In this document: one piece after another, positions 7,820 through 15,508 of the stretch | How positions within the stretch are numbered: position 1 is the first letter of the stretch | Layout: every line of letters begins with the position of its first letter | Assembly: GCA_030057915.1 (NCBI GenBank) | Contig: JASGUC010000037.1 | Coordinates: forward strand, 18,914 to 82,913 | Origin: Pseudomonadota bacterium | GTDB taxonomy: Bacteria; Desulfobacterota; Syntrophia; Syntrophales; UBA8958 | DNA: 64,000 nucleotides | Direction of reading: 5' to 3' | The notes under the pieces: model-generated | What the model was told of the DNA's origin: nothing | What the model saw: only the letters and a program-made list of their open reading frames with translations | The model's database searches: none | Made by a program: the position numbers and the translations under genes

Positions 7820-9283
7820 TCATTTATCCCTGGTCTGGAGAAAAACTGTGTCCTCATATAGCGGCACGGCCACCGCCTTCGCCATGCCCCGGTAATAGTC
7901 AACAAGGTCGTCCTGGTTGATGCTGAGCTGGGTGGCCAGTTCCTCCTGTATCTTTTCCCGCTTCACCAGGCTCCGGGTATTCCCGGTGAAGCTCCGGGAG
8001 GCGACGGCACTGTCGATCCGGGGCAGCTTGAGGTCCCGTTCGCAGGCGAAGGCCTTGACCAGTTCGGCGCCATAAGGCGGCTCCACGACTAGGGACCATG
8101 AGTCATTTGCAGATGGTATCGTATAGAGCAGGTTCGGTTGCAGAGGCTTCCCGGCCCCATGTATGTTCGGGTAGAGCAGGCCTACTTCGCCCTGGGCATT
8201 GATGTTGTAAATATAAACATAAAGAGGTTTGGCCACCATGACGTGGAACTGGACTTCTTCCCCCGCATAGTATTCCTGATGCTTGTCACCCTTGCTGGTG
8301 CTGATCTTTATCATTCGTTCCCGACTTTCCTGGGCGGCATCGGCCTTTTCCGCAAGGCTCTTCAACTCGGGATTCTCCAGGTTCATGGTCACGAGATTCC
8401 TGTCGATCCGTTCATCGGCGGATGCCAGGACCTTCCCCTGGAGGTCCTTGATGGTCAGGGAGACATGGACGAATTTATTGTCGGACGAGTAAAATCCCTC
8501 GAAATAGGCATCGGCGCCCGTCAGGACGGCATCGCTCGCCTCCAGGCGCGAGACCTTGCCGGCCTGGACCTTGAGGGAACGAGTATTTCTCATACTCTGC
8601 ATGACGGGCTTTTCTTCGAGAACTTCGGCCTGCCCCGATGTTGTAATGGCGCCCTTGACGCAGGAGGTCACATAACGGGAAAAATCACTGGCGTAGCGGT
8701 AATTGGCCTCCACGACGGGGGACATAAATATCTTCTGGCCGCGGAGGTTCTGGGTCAGGTGCGCCGAGAGCTTCCTGAGTCTGCCCTCCAGATTTTCCGC
8801 AAAGGCGTCCGGAGGGAGGGCATCGAGGCGCAGGGACAGGCTGACGCTCTTGTAGCCGCCGGCGCTGGTGGCCTTGCGATACCTGACAAAGACGCGGAGG
8901 TTGCTCTTGTCCTTCTGGTAGGAGATGGTCACGAAATAGTCGGCGTCCTTGATTTCATCGACAAGTTGAAAGCCCCCCTGGCTGAGCGCCGCCTCCATCT
9001 CGTTGCGCAGCAGGGAGGAAAGGTTTGATGTCTCGCCGGTGATGCCGTCCCGGATGAAGGCCTTGTCAACGTATAGCTTCTTTTCTCCCAACTGGGCCTT
9101 CAGCGCCCTTGACGCCTCGGCGGCAAGGGCGTCCAGACCGGCCGGCTCGTGGGCCCGGGGCGCCGCCCGGGCGGTGCTTGCAAAAAAGACGGTGAAGATG
9201 ACGACGAGGGCGACAAGGGCGACGAGGGCGACGAGGGCGACGACAATCGAGGGCGTCGCCCCGGTTCGTTTGTTCAAAATCAT
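7820..9283 (-). CDS. Exported DUF4384-domain protein
   Basis: 487 aa from ATG 9283; the open frame extends 22 codons upstream through caspase debris. The signal peptide has a hydrophobic core of repeated Val-Ala-Leu. Residues about 65-320 resemble curli-assembly/LPP20-type domains that pair with FlgT-like proteins. The C-terminal part, with EEVQFHVMVAKPLYVYIY and LLYPN at about residues 345-395, is DUF4384, a beta-sandwich commonly encoded with or fused to bacterial caspases and serine/threonine kinases. It lies between the FlgT-like gene and the second caspase, consistent with a shared extracytoplasmic complex. Its molecular function is unknown. Confidence 0.8.
   Translation of the reverse strand: MILNKRTGATPSIVVALVALVALVALVVIFTVFFASTARAAPRAHEPAGLDALAAEASRALKAQLGEKKLYVDKAFIRDGITGETSNLSSLLRNEMEAALSQGGFQLVDEIKDADYFVTISYQKDKSNLRVFVRYRKATSAGGYKSVSLSLRLDALPPDAFAENLEGRLRKLSAHLTQNLRGQKIFMSPVVEANYRYASDFSRYVTSCVKGAITTSGQAEVLEEKPVMQSMRNTRSLKVQAGKVSRLEASDAVLTGADAYFEGFYSSDNKFVHVSLTIKDLQGKVLASADERIDRNLVTMNLENPELKSLAEKADAAQESRERMIKISTSKGDKHQEYYAGEEVQFHVMVAKPLYVYIYNINAQGEVGLLYPNIHGAGKPLQPNLLYTIPSANDSWSLVVEPPYGAELVKAFACERDLKLPRIDSAVASRSFTGNTRSLVKREKIQEELATQLSINQDDLVDYYRGMAKAVAVPLYEDTVFLQTRDK
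9203..9238. repeat. Four tandem 9-bp units inside a signal peptide
   Basis: The plus-strand unit GACGAGGGC occurs four times, the second copy with one substitution. Read on the minus strand it encodes Val-Ala-Leu repeats in the hydrophobic core of the DUF4384 signal peptide. Copy-number change would keep the frame and alter the core length by three residues per unit. Confidence 0.85.
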
Positions 9284-9336
9284 ATCCGGTCTCCTTGGAT
9301 CTGTCATTGCCGGGTACAAGCCCCGGCGGAGCTTAT

Positions 9337-9540
9337 TTTTCACCCGCACCAGCGGGAAGTCCGCCTCGATGCCGTTGCCGGGGGGCGTGAATGCGTTATT
9401 TCACCCGCACCAGCGGAAAGCCCTGTCATCGAGAATCCACGACAGGGAACTGCATTGCTACCGGAAAGGATACGGCGACCGTCCGGTGAAAAGGCCACTG
9501 AGTTGACGGCCACTGAGTTGACCCTGACTGAATGCCCTGA
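9337..9540 (-). pseudogene. Debris of a WD40-caspase gene
   Basis: A single WD40 blade fragment (VNSVAFSPDGRRILSGS) is followed at once by two copies of the caspase C-terminal ending, FPLVRVK: one ending in TAA near 9394, the other reading ADFPLVRVK near 9350. This looks like an internally deleted WD40-caspase whose propeller and protease are almost entirely gone, plus the end of another copy. It sits between the DUF4384 gene and the second caspase, so at least three such genes may once have stood here. The stretch 9541-9663 shows no feature. Confidence 0.6.
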
Positions 9541-9663
9541 TCGCACATACGTTTCCGATGAAGAATGACTTTGTGCAACAATCCTCCGTGAATATCAAGT
9601 TCAAATACCTCTGCTTCGACCGTGTCAGCCCGCGGGGGGCCAGAATGTTCGCAACGTTGACAT

Positions 9664-12531
9664 TTATCGCTTCACCGCAATCGGAAAATCGGGAATGGTC
9701 CGCGGCTTGGTGGTGGTTGGGGTCTGTTTGCCGCCGGTCAACTCCTTCACCCGCTCGGACAGATACAAATCCAGCATGTTGATCGTGATGCTTCCCTTGC
9801 CATGATAATCCGCCCGGCCGCCGATGCCTTCCACCAGCGCTTTGGTGAAGGCCCCATTGCCCCAGGCCTTCTCTTCCAGAGAATATTGCCTGCCCGTGGA
9901 GGAGGCAAAGACCACCGCACCGTTTTCCGCGCTGGCCAGTTCATTGACCACGGCATTGATGTCCGCCGCCCCGCGTCTTGCTCCCATCACATTGCCGGAA
10001 TGGCACGTATCGACAAACAGAATCGCCTTTCCCGCCAGCGACGCCATCGTGTTTTTGATGTCGGAAAAAGCCACGCCTGTTCTTTTGAGTCTTTCCGGAT
10101 TGGCATTGACCGGCAGATAATAATAAATCCCCGCCTGGTCGTTGACGCCGTGACCGGCCAGAAACACCACCGCAATATCCTTGCTGGTCGTCTCCTTTTG
10201 CAGCCAGTCCAGCCCGTCCAGAATATCGTCCTTTGTGGCCTGCCGGTCCGTTAAAATCCGTGCGGTCACCTCGCGGTAAAGGCCGCCCTTCTGACCGGTC
10301 ATCGCCCGGGCAAAGTCGCGGGCATCCTTGGCGGCAAAAACAAGCTGCAAATCCGCTTCTTCATAGGCGCTGACCCCCACGGCCAGAATGTAGAGTTTCG
10401 GTTTGATGACAAACTCCTCCTGTGTCGTCTTGCCTCGCCAATAGAGGCGAATCGTGGCAGGTTCGCTTGCGGCATTACGATTTTCCGCAATAACCGAGAC
10501 CTCCGCATCCCGGGGCGGAATTGTTACCCTGATTCGCCTGGTATCTCCCGTGGGTTTGATAACCAGACCGCGCTCCGTGGCTACCGGCCGGCCATCCACC
10601 AATGTCCGGATGGCCGTCACCGGCGCGTCCGACGGGCTCCGCAGGGAAAGGTCAAGAGTCACCTCCGTTTGCGAGACCGCCGCGCCATCGGCAGGCGAGA
10701 GGATGGTCACCACCGGAGGCAGAATGTCGGCAACGGCCTGCTCTGCCCGCCTGCGGCCGGATTCTTCATTGGCGAGCCGCAGCGCTTCCTCTTCATCCCC
10801 TGTTTCCAGAACTCTGGCAAGGACATCGGGGCGGTAATAGGTGGCCCGAAAGCGGGAAGCGGGAAAGAAATCCGCCGCCATGTCCTTGCCGCGGTTGAGA
10901 TGCCAGCCGATGAGTTCCTCCGCGCCCGGTGAGGCATCGTAGTAGCCGGAAGGGCTCCAGACCACCCAGCGCCTTCGATCCTTGTGGGGGAAGAAGGCCA
11001 AAAGCTCCCTGCCATCGCTTAGGCGATACCAGCGGATGGTGCCGTCGCCAAAGGCGGCCACGGCCAGGCGGCCGTCTCGGGAGATATTCACCGCCCAGGC
11101 CACGTCGGGCACGGAGGTTCGCCATTTTTCATTGCCGCTACGGTCAAAATAGCGCAGCGACCATTCCGTTCCCAGCAAAAAGGCGTCCCGAGAGGGGGAA
11201 ATGGCGAGGCTACGAGCAACTTCGTATTGCTCAAGCGCCAGCGCCCGGCCGTTCAGTTGGGGGGAGGTTGTATATTTCCAGTCCGTGACGGAAAGGCTAT
11301 ATGTATCCGGGGGATAAAGGCCGGATGTCTCCCCGCCGGGGGAGAGTGTCCGGGTGGAAAGGTCAAAGGTGGCGGGGGTTTTGCCCCACCATTCATACCC
11401 GAAGCTCACCTTTTTACCGTCCGCCGAGAGGCGGAAGCCCTCCCAATTAGCCCGGTAATCCGCAATCTGGGCGCTTTGATAAAGTATCCGCCGGCCGTTT
11501 CTGTCCAGGACGCCAAAGGCGGGATCTGCTGCGCCATAGACGACACCGCCCGCGGCAAGGGGCAGGATGTGCGTGATAGTGTCCGGTGAACCGGGCAGCT
11601 CCCGGCGCACCCCCCGGCCCTCGTTATCCCAGGAAAGAATGGGGCGTTGGCCCTCTTTGTAATATGTTCCCCCCGCATAGAGTCGGCCGTCGGGGGAAAA
11701 GGAGACGCTGCTGAGATCGCCGTTATCCACGCCCGAGGTATCCGGGGAATAGAGGGGGGAGAGGTCGGCGGCGGAAAGGACATCCACGCGGGTGGAATCA
11801 TTAAATCCCACGGCCAGCTTCTTTCCGTCGGGGGAAAAGGAAAGGGAGTATGGCTCTTTTCCCCCCGGGGCCTTTTGTCTCGCGAGAAGTTTCAGGCCAC
11901 CCGCGCCGGGACGGTTATAGAGGCGGATATAACCGTCAAAGGAGGCGGCGGCCAGACGGCCCCGACGGTCAAAAGCGACGGAGTAGGAGTTAGAGCCGTA
12001 ATCCCTGTCCTCGCCCACCGGCTTGCCATCGGCGGCGCGGAAGACCCGGATGCCGTTACGACCACCCAGAGCCGCCGCCAGATAGGCCCCGTCGGGGGAA
12101 AAGGAGAGGTGCAAGATGCAGTTGGGGAGTCCCGTAATCCTGCGGGTCAGCTCCCCCGTTGCGAGGTGGAAAAAATAAATGTAGGCACTGCCTTCCCAAT
12201 CCCAGCCTGTCCACCCTCCGCAGGCCACGGTCTGCCCGTCGGGGGAAATCGCCACGGCGTAAATCTTCCCTTCATTACCCTCGCCCATCGGGGGCCGCAG
12301 GACGGAAAGGAGCCGGCCGGTGGCGAGTTCCCACACCCGGACGCTCTTGTCGTCCGAGGCGGTGACGAGATACCGGTTGGCGTCATCCACGCCGATGCGC
12401 CCGATCTTCGCCGTGTGCATCCCCGTTTCGATTTTCAGGATCGGCTCCCTGGGCGGCTCCGCCGCCCTTCCCCAATCCACCCCGATCACCATCGTCAACA
12501 CGACCACCGCGCACAGTATCGCCCGCCACAT
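9664..12531 (-). CDS. Exported WD40-repeat caspase-family protease (paralogue 2)
   Basis: 955 aa from ATG 12531, preceded by GGGAGGT; signal peptide MWRAILCAVVVLTM as in paralogue 1. WD40 blades fill about residues 35-560. A conserved DILPPVVTILSPADG segment opens a beta-sandwich linker at about 625-700, and the caspase domain (about 710-930) has His in FLAGHG (about 793) and Cys in VDTCHSG (about 842). The propeller half is over 90% identical to paralogue 1, while linker and protease are only distantly related. This suggests the same sensor coupled to two effectors. It is the second gene of the minus-strand series, 331 bases after the unknown secreted gene at 12863. Confidence 0.9.
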   Translation of the reverse strand: MWRAILCAVVVLTMVIGVDWGRAAEPPREPILKIETGMHTAKIGRIGVDDANRYLVTASDDKSVRVWELATGRLLSVLRPPMGEGNEGKIYAVAISPDGQTVACGGWTGWDWEGSAYIYFFHLATGELTRRITGLPNCILHLSFSPDGAYLAAALGGRNGIRVFRAADGKPVGEDRDYGSNSYSVAFDRRGRLAAASFDGYIRLYNRPGAGGLKLLARQKAPGGKEPYSLSFSPDGKKLAVGFNDSTRVDVLSAADLSPLYSPDTSGVDNGDLSSVSFSPDGRLYAGGTYYKEGQRPILSWDNEGRGVRRELPGSPDTITHILPLAAGGVVYGAADPAFGVLDRNGRRILYQSAQIADYRANWEGFRLSADGKKVSFGYEWWGKTPATFDLSTRTLSPGGETSGLYPPDTYSLSVTDWKYTTSPQLNGRALALEQYEVARSLAISPSRDAFLLGTEWSLRYFDRSGNEKWRTSVPDVAWAVNISRDGRLAVAAFGDGTIRWYRLSDGRELLAFFPHKDRRRWVVWSPSGYYDASPGAEELIGWHLNRGKDMAADFFPASRFRATYYRPDVLARVLETGDEEEALRLANEESGRRRAEQAVADILPPVVTILSPADGAAVSQTEVTLDLSLRSPSDAPVTAIRTLVDGRPVATERGLVIKPTGDTRRIRVTIPPRDAEVSVIAENRNAASEPATIRLYWRGKTTQEEFVIKPKLYILAVGVSAYEEADLQLVFAAKDARDFARAMTGQKGGLYREVTARILTDRQATKDDILDGLDWLQKETTSKDIAVVFLAGHGVNDQAGIYYYLPVNANPERLKRTGVAFSDIKNTMASLAGKAILFVDTCHSGNVMGARRGAADINAVVNELASAENGAVVFASSTGRQYSLEEKAWGNGAFTKALVEGIGGRADYHGKGSITINMLDLYLSERVKELTGGKQTPTTTKPRTIPDFPIAVKR

Positions 12532-12731
12532 ACCCGAACCTCCCGCGATATTTTTCCTTTTCACATCTGCCGCCCGCGCAAACAGCCGCCGGGGATGTAT
12601 TGCCCGCCCGGAGCGCCCGTCTCTCTCGATGCCCCACCCGAATCGGGATAACGATGGAAATGACAACCGAAAATCGACCACCTTTGATAACCCGATTTTT
12701 ACCACTGAAGAACTCCACTCCCGCCTCGATA

Positions 12732-12850
12732 TTGTCATTCCCGCGAAAGGGGGAATTCTGTGTTTTCAGATGTTTTCTGGATGCCGGGTCGGGCCTGCCC
12801 CGTAGCGCGATACGGGGCCCGGCATGACGTGCGAGACAGTTTTCAGAGGT
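12732..12850. repeat. IPAKAG-type dispersed repeat, copy in leader of caspase 2
   Basis: Near-identical to 6509-6628, including the hairpin of CCCCGTAGCGCGATACGGGG and a degraded TTTTCAGAGG end motif. The similarity of the two caspase loci thus extends across coding start, leader and this repeat, so the duplicated unit is larger than the gene. Confidence 0.8.
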
Positions 12851-12862
12851 CCCGCTATGAGA

Positions 12863-13960
12863 TTACTTTATGTTTTCGCAAAGGATCGGCGTTGGATCTC
12901 CGGCGCCGTCAAAACGTGTTTTCTGATAACGACCTCCCACATAGTCTTGCTGGAAGGTGATCAGGTTCCAAATGCGGCACGCCCCTCCGGCATCCTTGAT
13001 AGCGGCGGCAGCGCGAATATAGCGATGCAAGATCACCCCCGTGAGGGCATGGCGCCGGACCGTCCAGTCGGGATCGATGATGACGAGGCGGAGAATCTGC
13101 CCCTTCATGCGGTCTTTGAACGTCCGGGAGGATTTCAAGACGGCGATCATCTCAGCTTCCAGCTTCCTGTCGTTCATTGCCGCCTTGGGCATTTCAGCAT
13201 TGGCCGTGGCCTGTGCGACCTCGGCTTTACGGTAATCCTCGGCAAGAGAGGCAAGCTTGGCGAAATCGGTCCCTTCGATGTTGAAGTTCCCGGTTGCCGC
13301 TTCTTTGTAATTGATCTTCACTTTGAAGATGATTGTGTGACGTCCTGTTTCCAACTTCGCGAGGCTATCCGCGATCTTCACTGGACCATCGCTCTTTGTC
13401 CCAAACTTCTTATATGCCATTTCCGGTGTGCTGTAGGATTTCATTCCGTCGGCCAGAGGCAGAATCTCAAAGGGCAGGACATCCTTGTCTAAAATGCCGC
13501 CAGTAAGGTTGACGGCGCTGAAGCCGATGAACTGCTCTCTTGGCTTCTGGTAATCATACAGGGGTTTCTGAGCTTTCCAAAAACTGATCTCGACATAGAC
13601 CTTTTTTGCCCGCTGGTCATCATTTAGGACTCGAATGCTCTTACCCAGGCAGGCCGCTGCGTAGATCGGGTCGCCGACCTTGAATTCGTCCGTCAATTGG
13701 GTTGGATTGCCCGGGTCAATGGGCGCCTTTGAAAAAATAATATTGCCCGCCGCCGGACCGCGAACTGCTGGCGTCGCTGTGCGCACCGTATCGCCGGTCT
13801 GGCTCTTCGCCTTGCTGGACGTGTCTTCGACCTGGGTTTTGACAGCGTCTTTCAGCGTGCTCGTCAGGCTATCGAATGGTCCGGCCCAGGAATTCCCCCA
13901 TCCAAAAGCCATAACCAAAACCATACACCACAATACCACTGCGAACCTCTTTCGTTTCAT
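12863..13960 (-). CDS. Secreted protein of unknown function
   Basis: 365 aa. I chose the second ATG (13960), as AAGGAGG sits 6 bases before it; another ATG two codons earlier touches the binding site. A signal peptide (MKRKRFAVVLWCMVLVMAFG) ends near GNSWAG. A low-complexity segment rich in D, T and S follows (about 25-60), then a globular part of mixed alpha/beta character, including EISFWKAQKPLYDYQ. I recognise no named domain. It is the first gene of the minus-strand exported series, so it may act with the caspase, DUF4384 and FlgT-like proteins. This is positional inference only. Confidence 0.75.
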   Translation of the reverse strand: MKRKRFAVVLWCMVLVMAFGWGNSWAGPFDSLTSTLKDAVKTQVEDTSSKAKSQTGDTVRTATPAVRGPAAGNIIFSKAPIDPGNPTQLTDEFKVGDPIYAAACLGKSIRVLNDDQRAKKVYVEISFWKAQKPLYDYQKPREQFIGFSAVNLTGGILDKDVLPFEILPLADGMKSYSTPEMAYKKFGTKSDGPVKIADSLAKLETGRHTIIFKVKINYKEAATGNFNIEGTDFAKLASLAEDYRKAEVAQATANAEMPKAAMNDRKLEAEMIAVLKSSRTFKDRMKGQILRLVIIDPDWTVRRHALTGVILHRYIRAAAAIKDAGGACRIWNLITFQQDYVGGRYQKTRFDGAGDPTPILCENIK

Positions 13961-14375
13961 AGCCATCCTCCTTATTTAATAGTGATGTTGGATTATATTG
14001 CGGAGCCATCATAGGATAGAAAGAATTTCCCACAAAACCTTAATCAGTAGGAAAGCCTTGGCGCAGGGAGAAGATAGCAAAATTATCGGGATTATGCACC
14101 CCCTTTGTTGCGGGCTGGATGTTCATAAAGAGCGCCCCAACCCGCCGACTGGCGGGCCTGTATAAAAGAAGCAAGTCGAGTCCGCGCCATGAAACCGGGC
14201 CGAAAATGACAAAAACGTATCTAAAGAATCCAATTAGTTACGTGCGACTTACTTAGAAGGCGCTATCGGCCTTTGCTTTAGCAAATAGGCGCCACCCAAA
14301 GGGCTGATGATATCGCCGCAGGGGTAAAGGAATTGATGACCCTTGACACATGTAAACAAGTTGTTTATGGCATAA
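13961..14375. other. Intergenic region with a trace of an IS21 istB gene
   Basis: No complete gene. On the minus strand near 14315-14345 the translation GHQFLYPCGD is shared with the istB remnant at 33479-33600 (DQFLYPADVI), and the DNA GGGGTAAAGGAATTGAT is identical at both places. The rest (13980-14310) holds nothing I recognise. Confidence 0.45.
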
Positions 14376-14660
14376 ATCACGATTAAATCGTTTTCGGATA
14401 TCGAAACAGAACGGCTTTGTACGACTGGAAAATCCAAACGGTTTCCACCGGAAATTTTTGAAACGGGCTAAAAAGCGGTTGACACAACTTGACGCAGCGA
14501 CGGTTATCACCGATCTCCTTATGTCCCATCTAACCATTTAGAAGCGCTGAGGGGAAAACGCGCCGGGCAATGGAGTATCCGCATAAACGATCAATGGCGC
14601 ATTTGTTTTCGTTTTGAAAACGGGGAGGCTTACGATGTTGAAATTGTTGATTATCACTAA
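14376..14660 (+). pseudogene. higB: HigB-type toxin with two compensating frameshifts
   Basis: HigB toxins are RelE-fold ribosome-dependent mRNA nucleases. The first frame reads IKSFSDIETERL and KRFPPEIFETG, then TAA near 14472. A +1 shift gives KKRLTQLDAATVITDLLMS, and a further shift near 14533 (TCCCA in place of an expected TCCCCA) restores the first frame: NHLEALRG, GQWSIRINDQWRICF, EAYDVEIVDYH, stop at 14658. The total length, 95 codons, equals the family norm. No ATG, GTG or TTG precedes the first codons; a TAA lies immediately before. The toxin appears dead by three lesions. The higA start follows 12 bases after the stop. Confidence 0.8.
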
Positions 14661-14672
14661 GGAGGTAAATCC

Positions 14673-14975
14673 ATGAATCCGAAAAACGCTTTGCCTCCGG
14701 TCCATCCGGGGGAATTTCTCAAGGAGATACTTGGCGAATTGGGGATATCCCAAGCGGTATTTGCCCGCGCCATTGGCCTTTCGGCTATGAGAATTTCCCA
14801 TGTCGTAAAAGGTAAAAGACCCGTCACCGCAGAAATGGCCTTGCTATTTGGTAAGGCATTTGGACAAACACCACAATATTGGATGAATCTGCAGGCGGCA
14901 TACGACCTCAAGACAGCGGAAAAAGCCATCGGTCATAGAAGACTTTCACAAATTCAGGAACTTGCCCATGTATGA
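14673..14975 (+). CDS. higA: HigA-family antitoxin (HTH/XRE)
   Basis: 100 aa with the HigA signature LPPVHPGEFLKEILGELGISQ and a helix-turn-helix (ISQAVFARAIGLSAMRISHVV in part), then PVTAEMALLFGKAFG and YWMNLQAAYDL. HigA binds HigB and the promoter of its operon. GGAGG lies 7 bases upstream. It is intact although its toxin partner is broken, so it might remain as an autoregulator or protect against HigB encoded elsewhere; that is inference. Confidence 0.92.
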   Translation: MNPKNALPPVHPGEFLKEILGELGISQAVFARAIGLSAMRISHVVKGKRPVTAEMALLFGKAFGQTPQYWMNLQAAYDLKTAEKAIGHRRLSQIQELAHV

Positions 14976-15016
14976 ATAGAATCTGTAAGAACGAAAGTGC
15001 TGATCGATGCAACGAG

Positions 15017-15236
15017 AGTCGGGCATCCGCGCCGGGGGAGGGTCGAGCCAGGGCGGCGCGGGTTCCTGTCCGTCAGGATAGCTACGAGGCGCATGGGCGA
15101 GAGGGAGAGAAGGCCATGCGCCAGAGGCAAGCGTCCGGCAGCGATGCCGGCGCGCCGGCATAGGATAACATATAGATATTATAGGTAGAATCACCGAGGG
15201 TCAAAAAGTTTTGCCGGAGCGAAAAGTGCTCCCGCC
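15017..15236. repeat. ~220-bp direct repeat, left copy
   Basis: From GTCGGGCATCCGCGCCGGGG to GAAAAGTGCTCCCGCC this stretch is about 90% identical to 33796-34016 in the same orientation. It includes the AT-rich core ATAACATATAGATATTATAG and the segment AAAAAGTTTTGCCGGAGCG. Short frames cross it, but their codons are not conserved between copies. The two copies bracket the CHAT gene and the BREX operon. Confidence 0.85.
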
Positions 15237-15295
15237 ACTTGCGCATTCCCCACCAAATAGGCACCGCCGCGCCTGGTTTCGGTGAGAGATACCCC

Positions 15296-15324
15296 TTGAC
15301 TTGAGAAACACGCGCTTCTATACT
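15296..15324 (+). promoter_or_regulatory. Sigma-70-type promoter upstream of the CHAT gene
   Basis: TTGACT at 15296-15301 and TATACT at 15319-15324 are separated by 17 bases. It is the only good match in the 270 bases before the CHAT lipoprotein gene and would give a leader of about 180 bases. Nothing else is evident between 15325 and 15508. Confidence 0.6.
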
Positions 15325-15508
15325 CCGAACCGTGCAAAGCAACGTCTTATCAATTCAATTCAATATCAATATCAAGGAAGGTTTCAGACCGGAGAAGACA
15401 TAGGCTACATGGCCTTGTTTCTCTGTTCCGATCTGGCAAGGAACAATACCTGTCAGGCGAGCAACGTCCGCGGCGGGATGCGGATGAATTAGGGAAAGGG
15501 AGAGCTTT

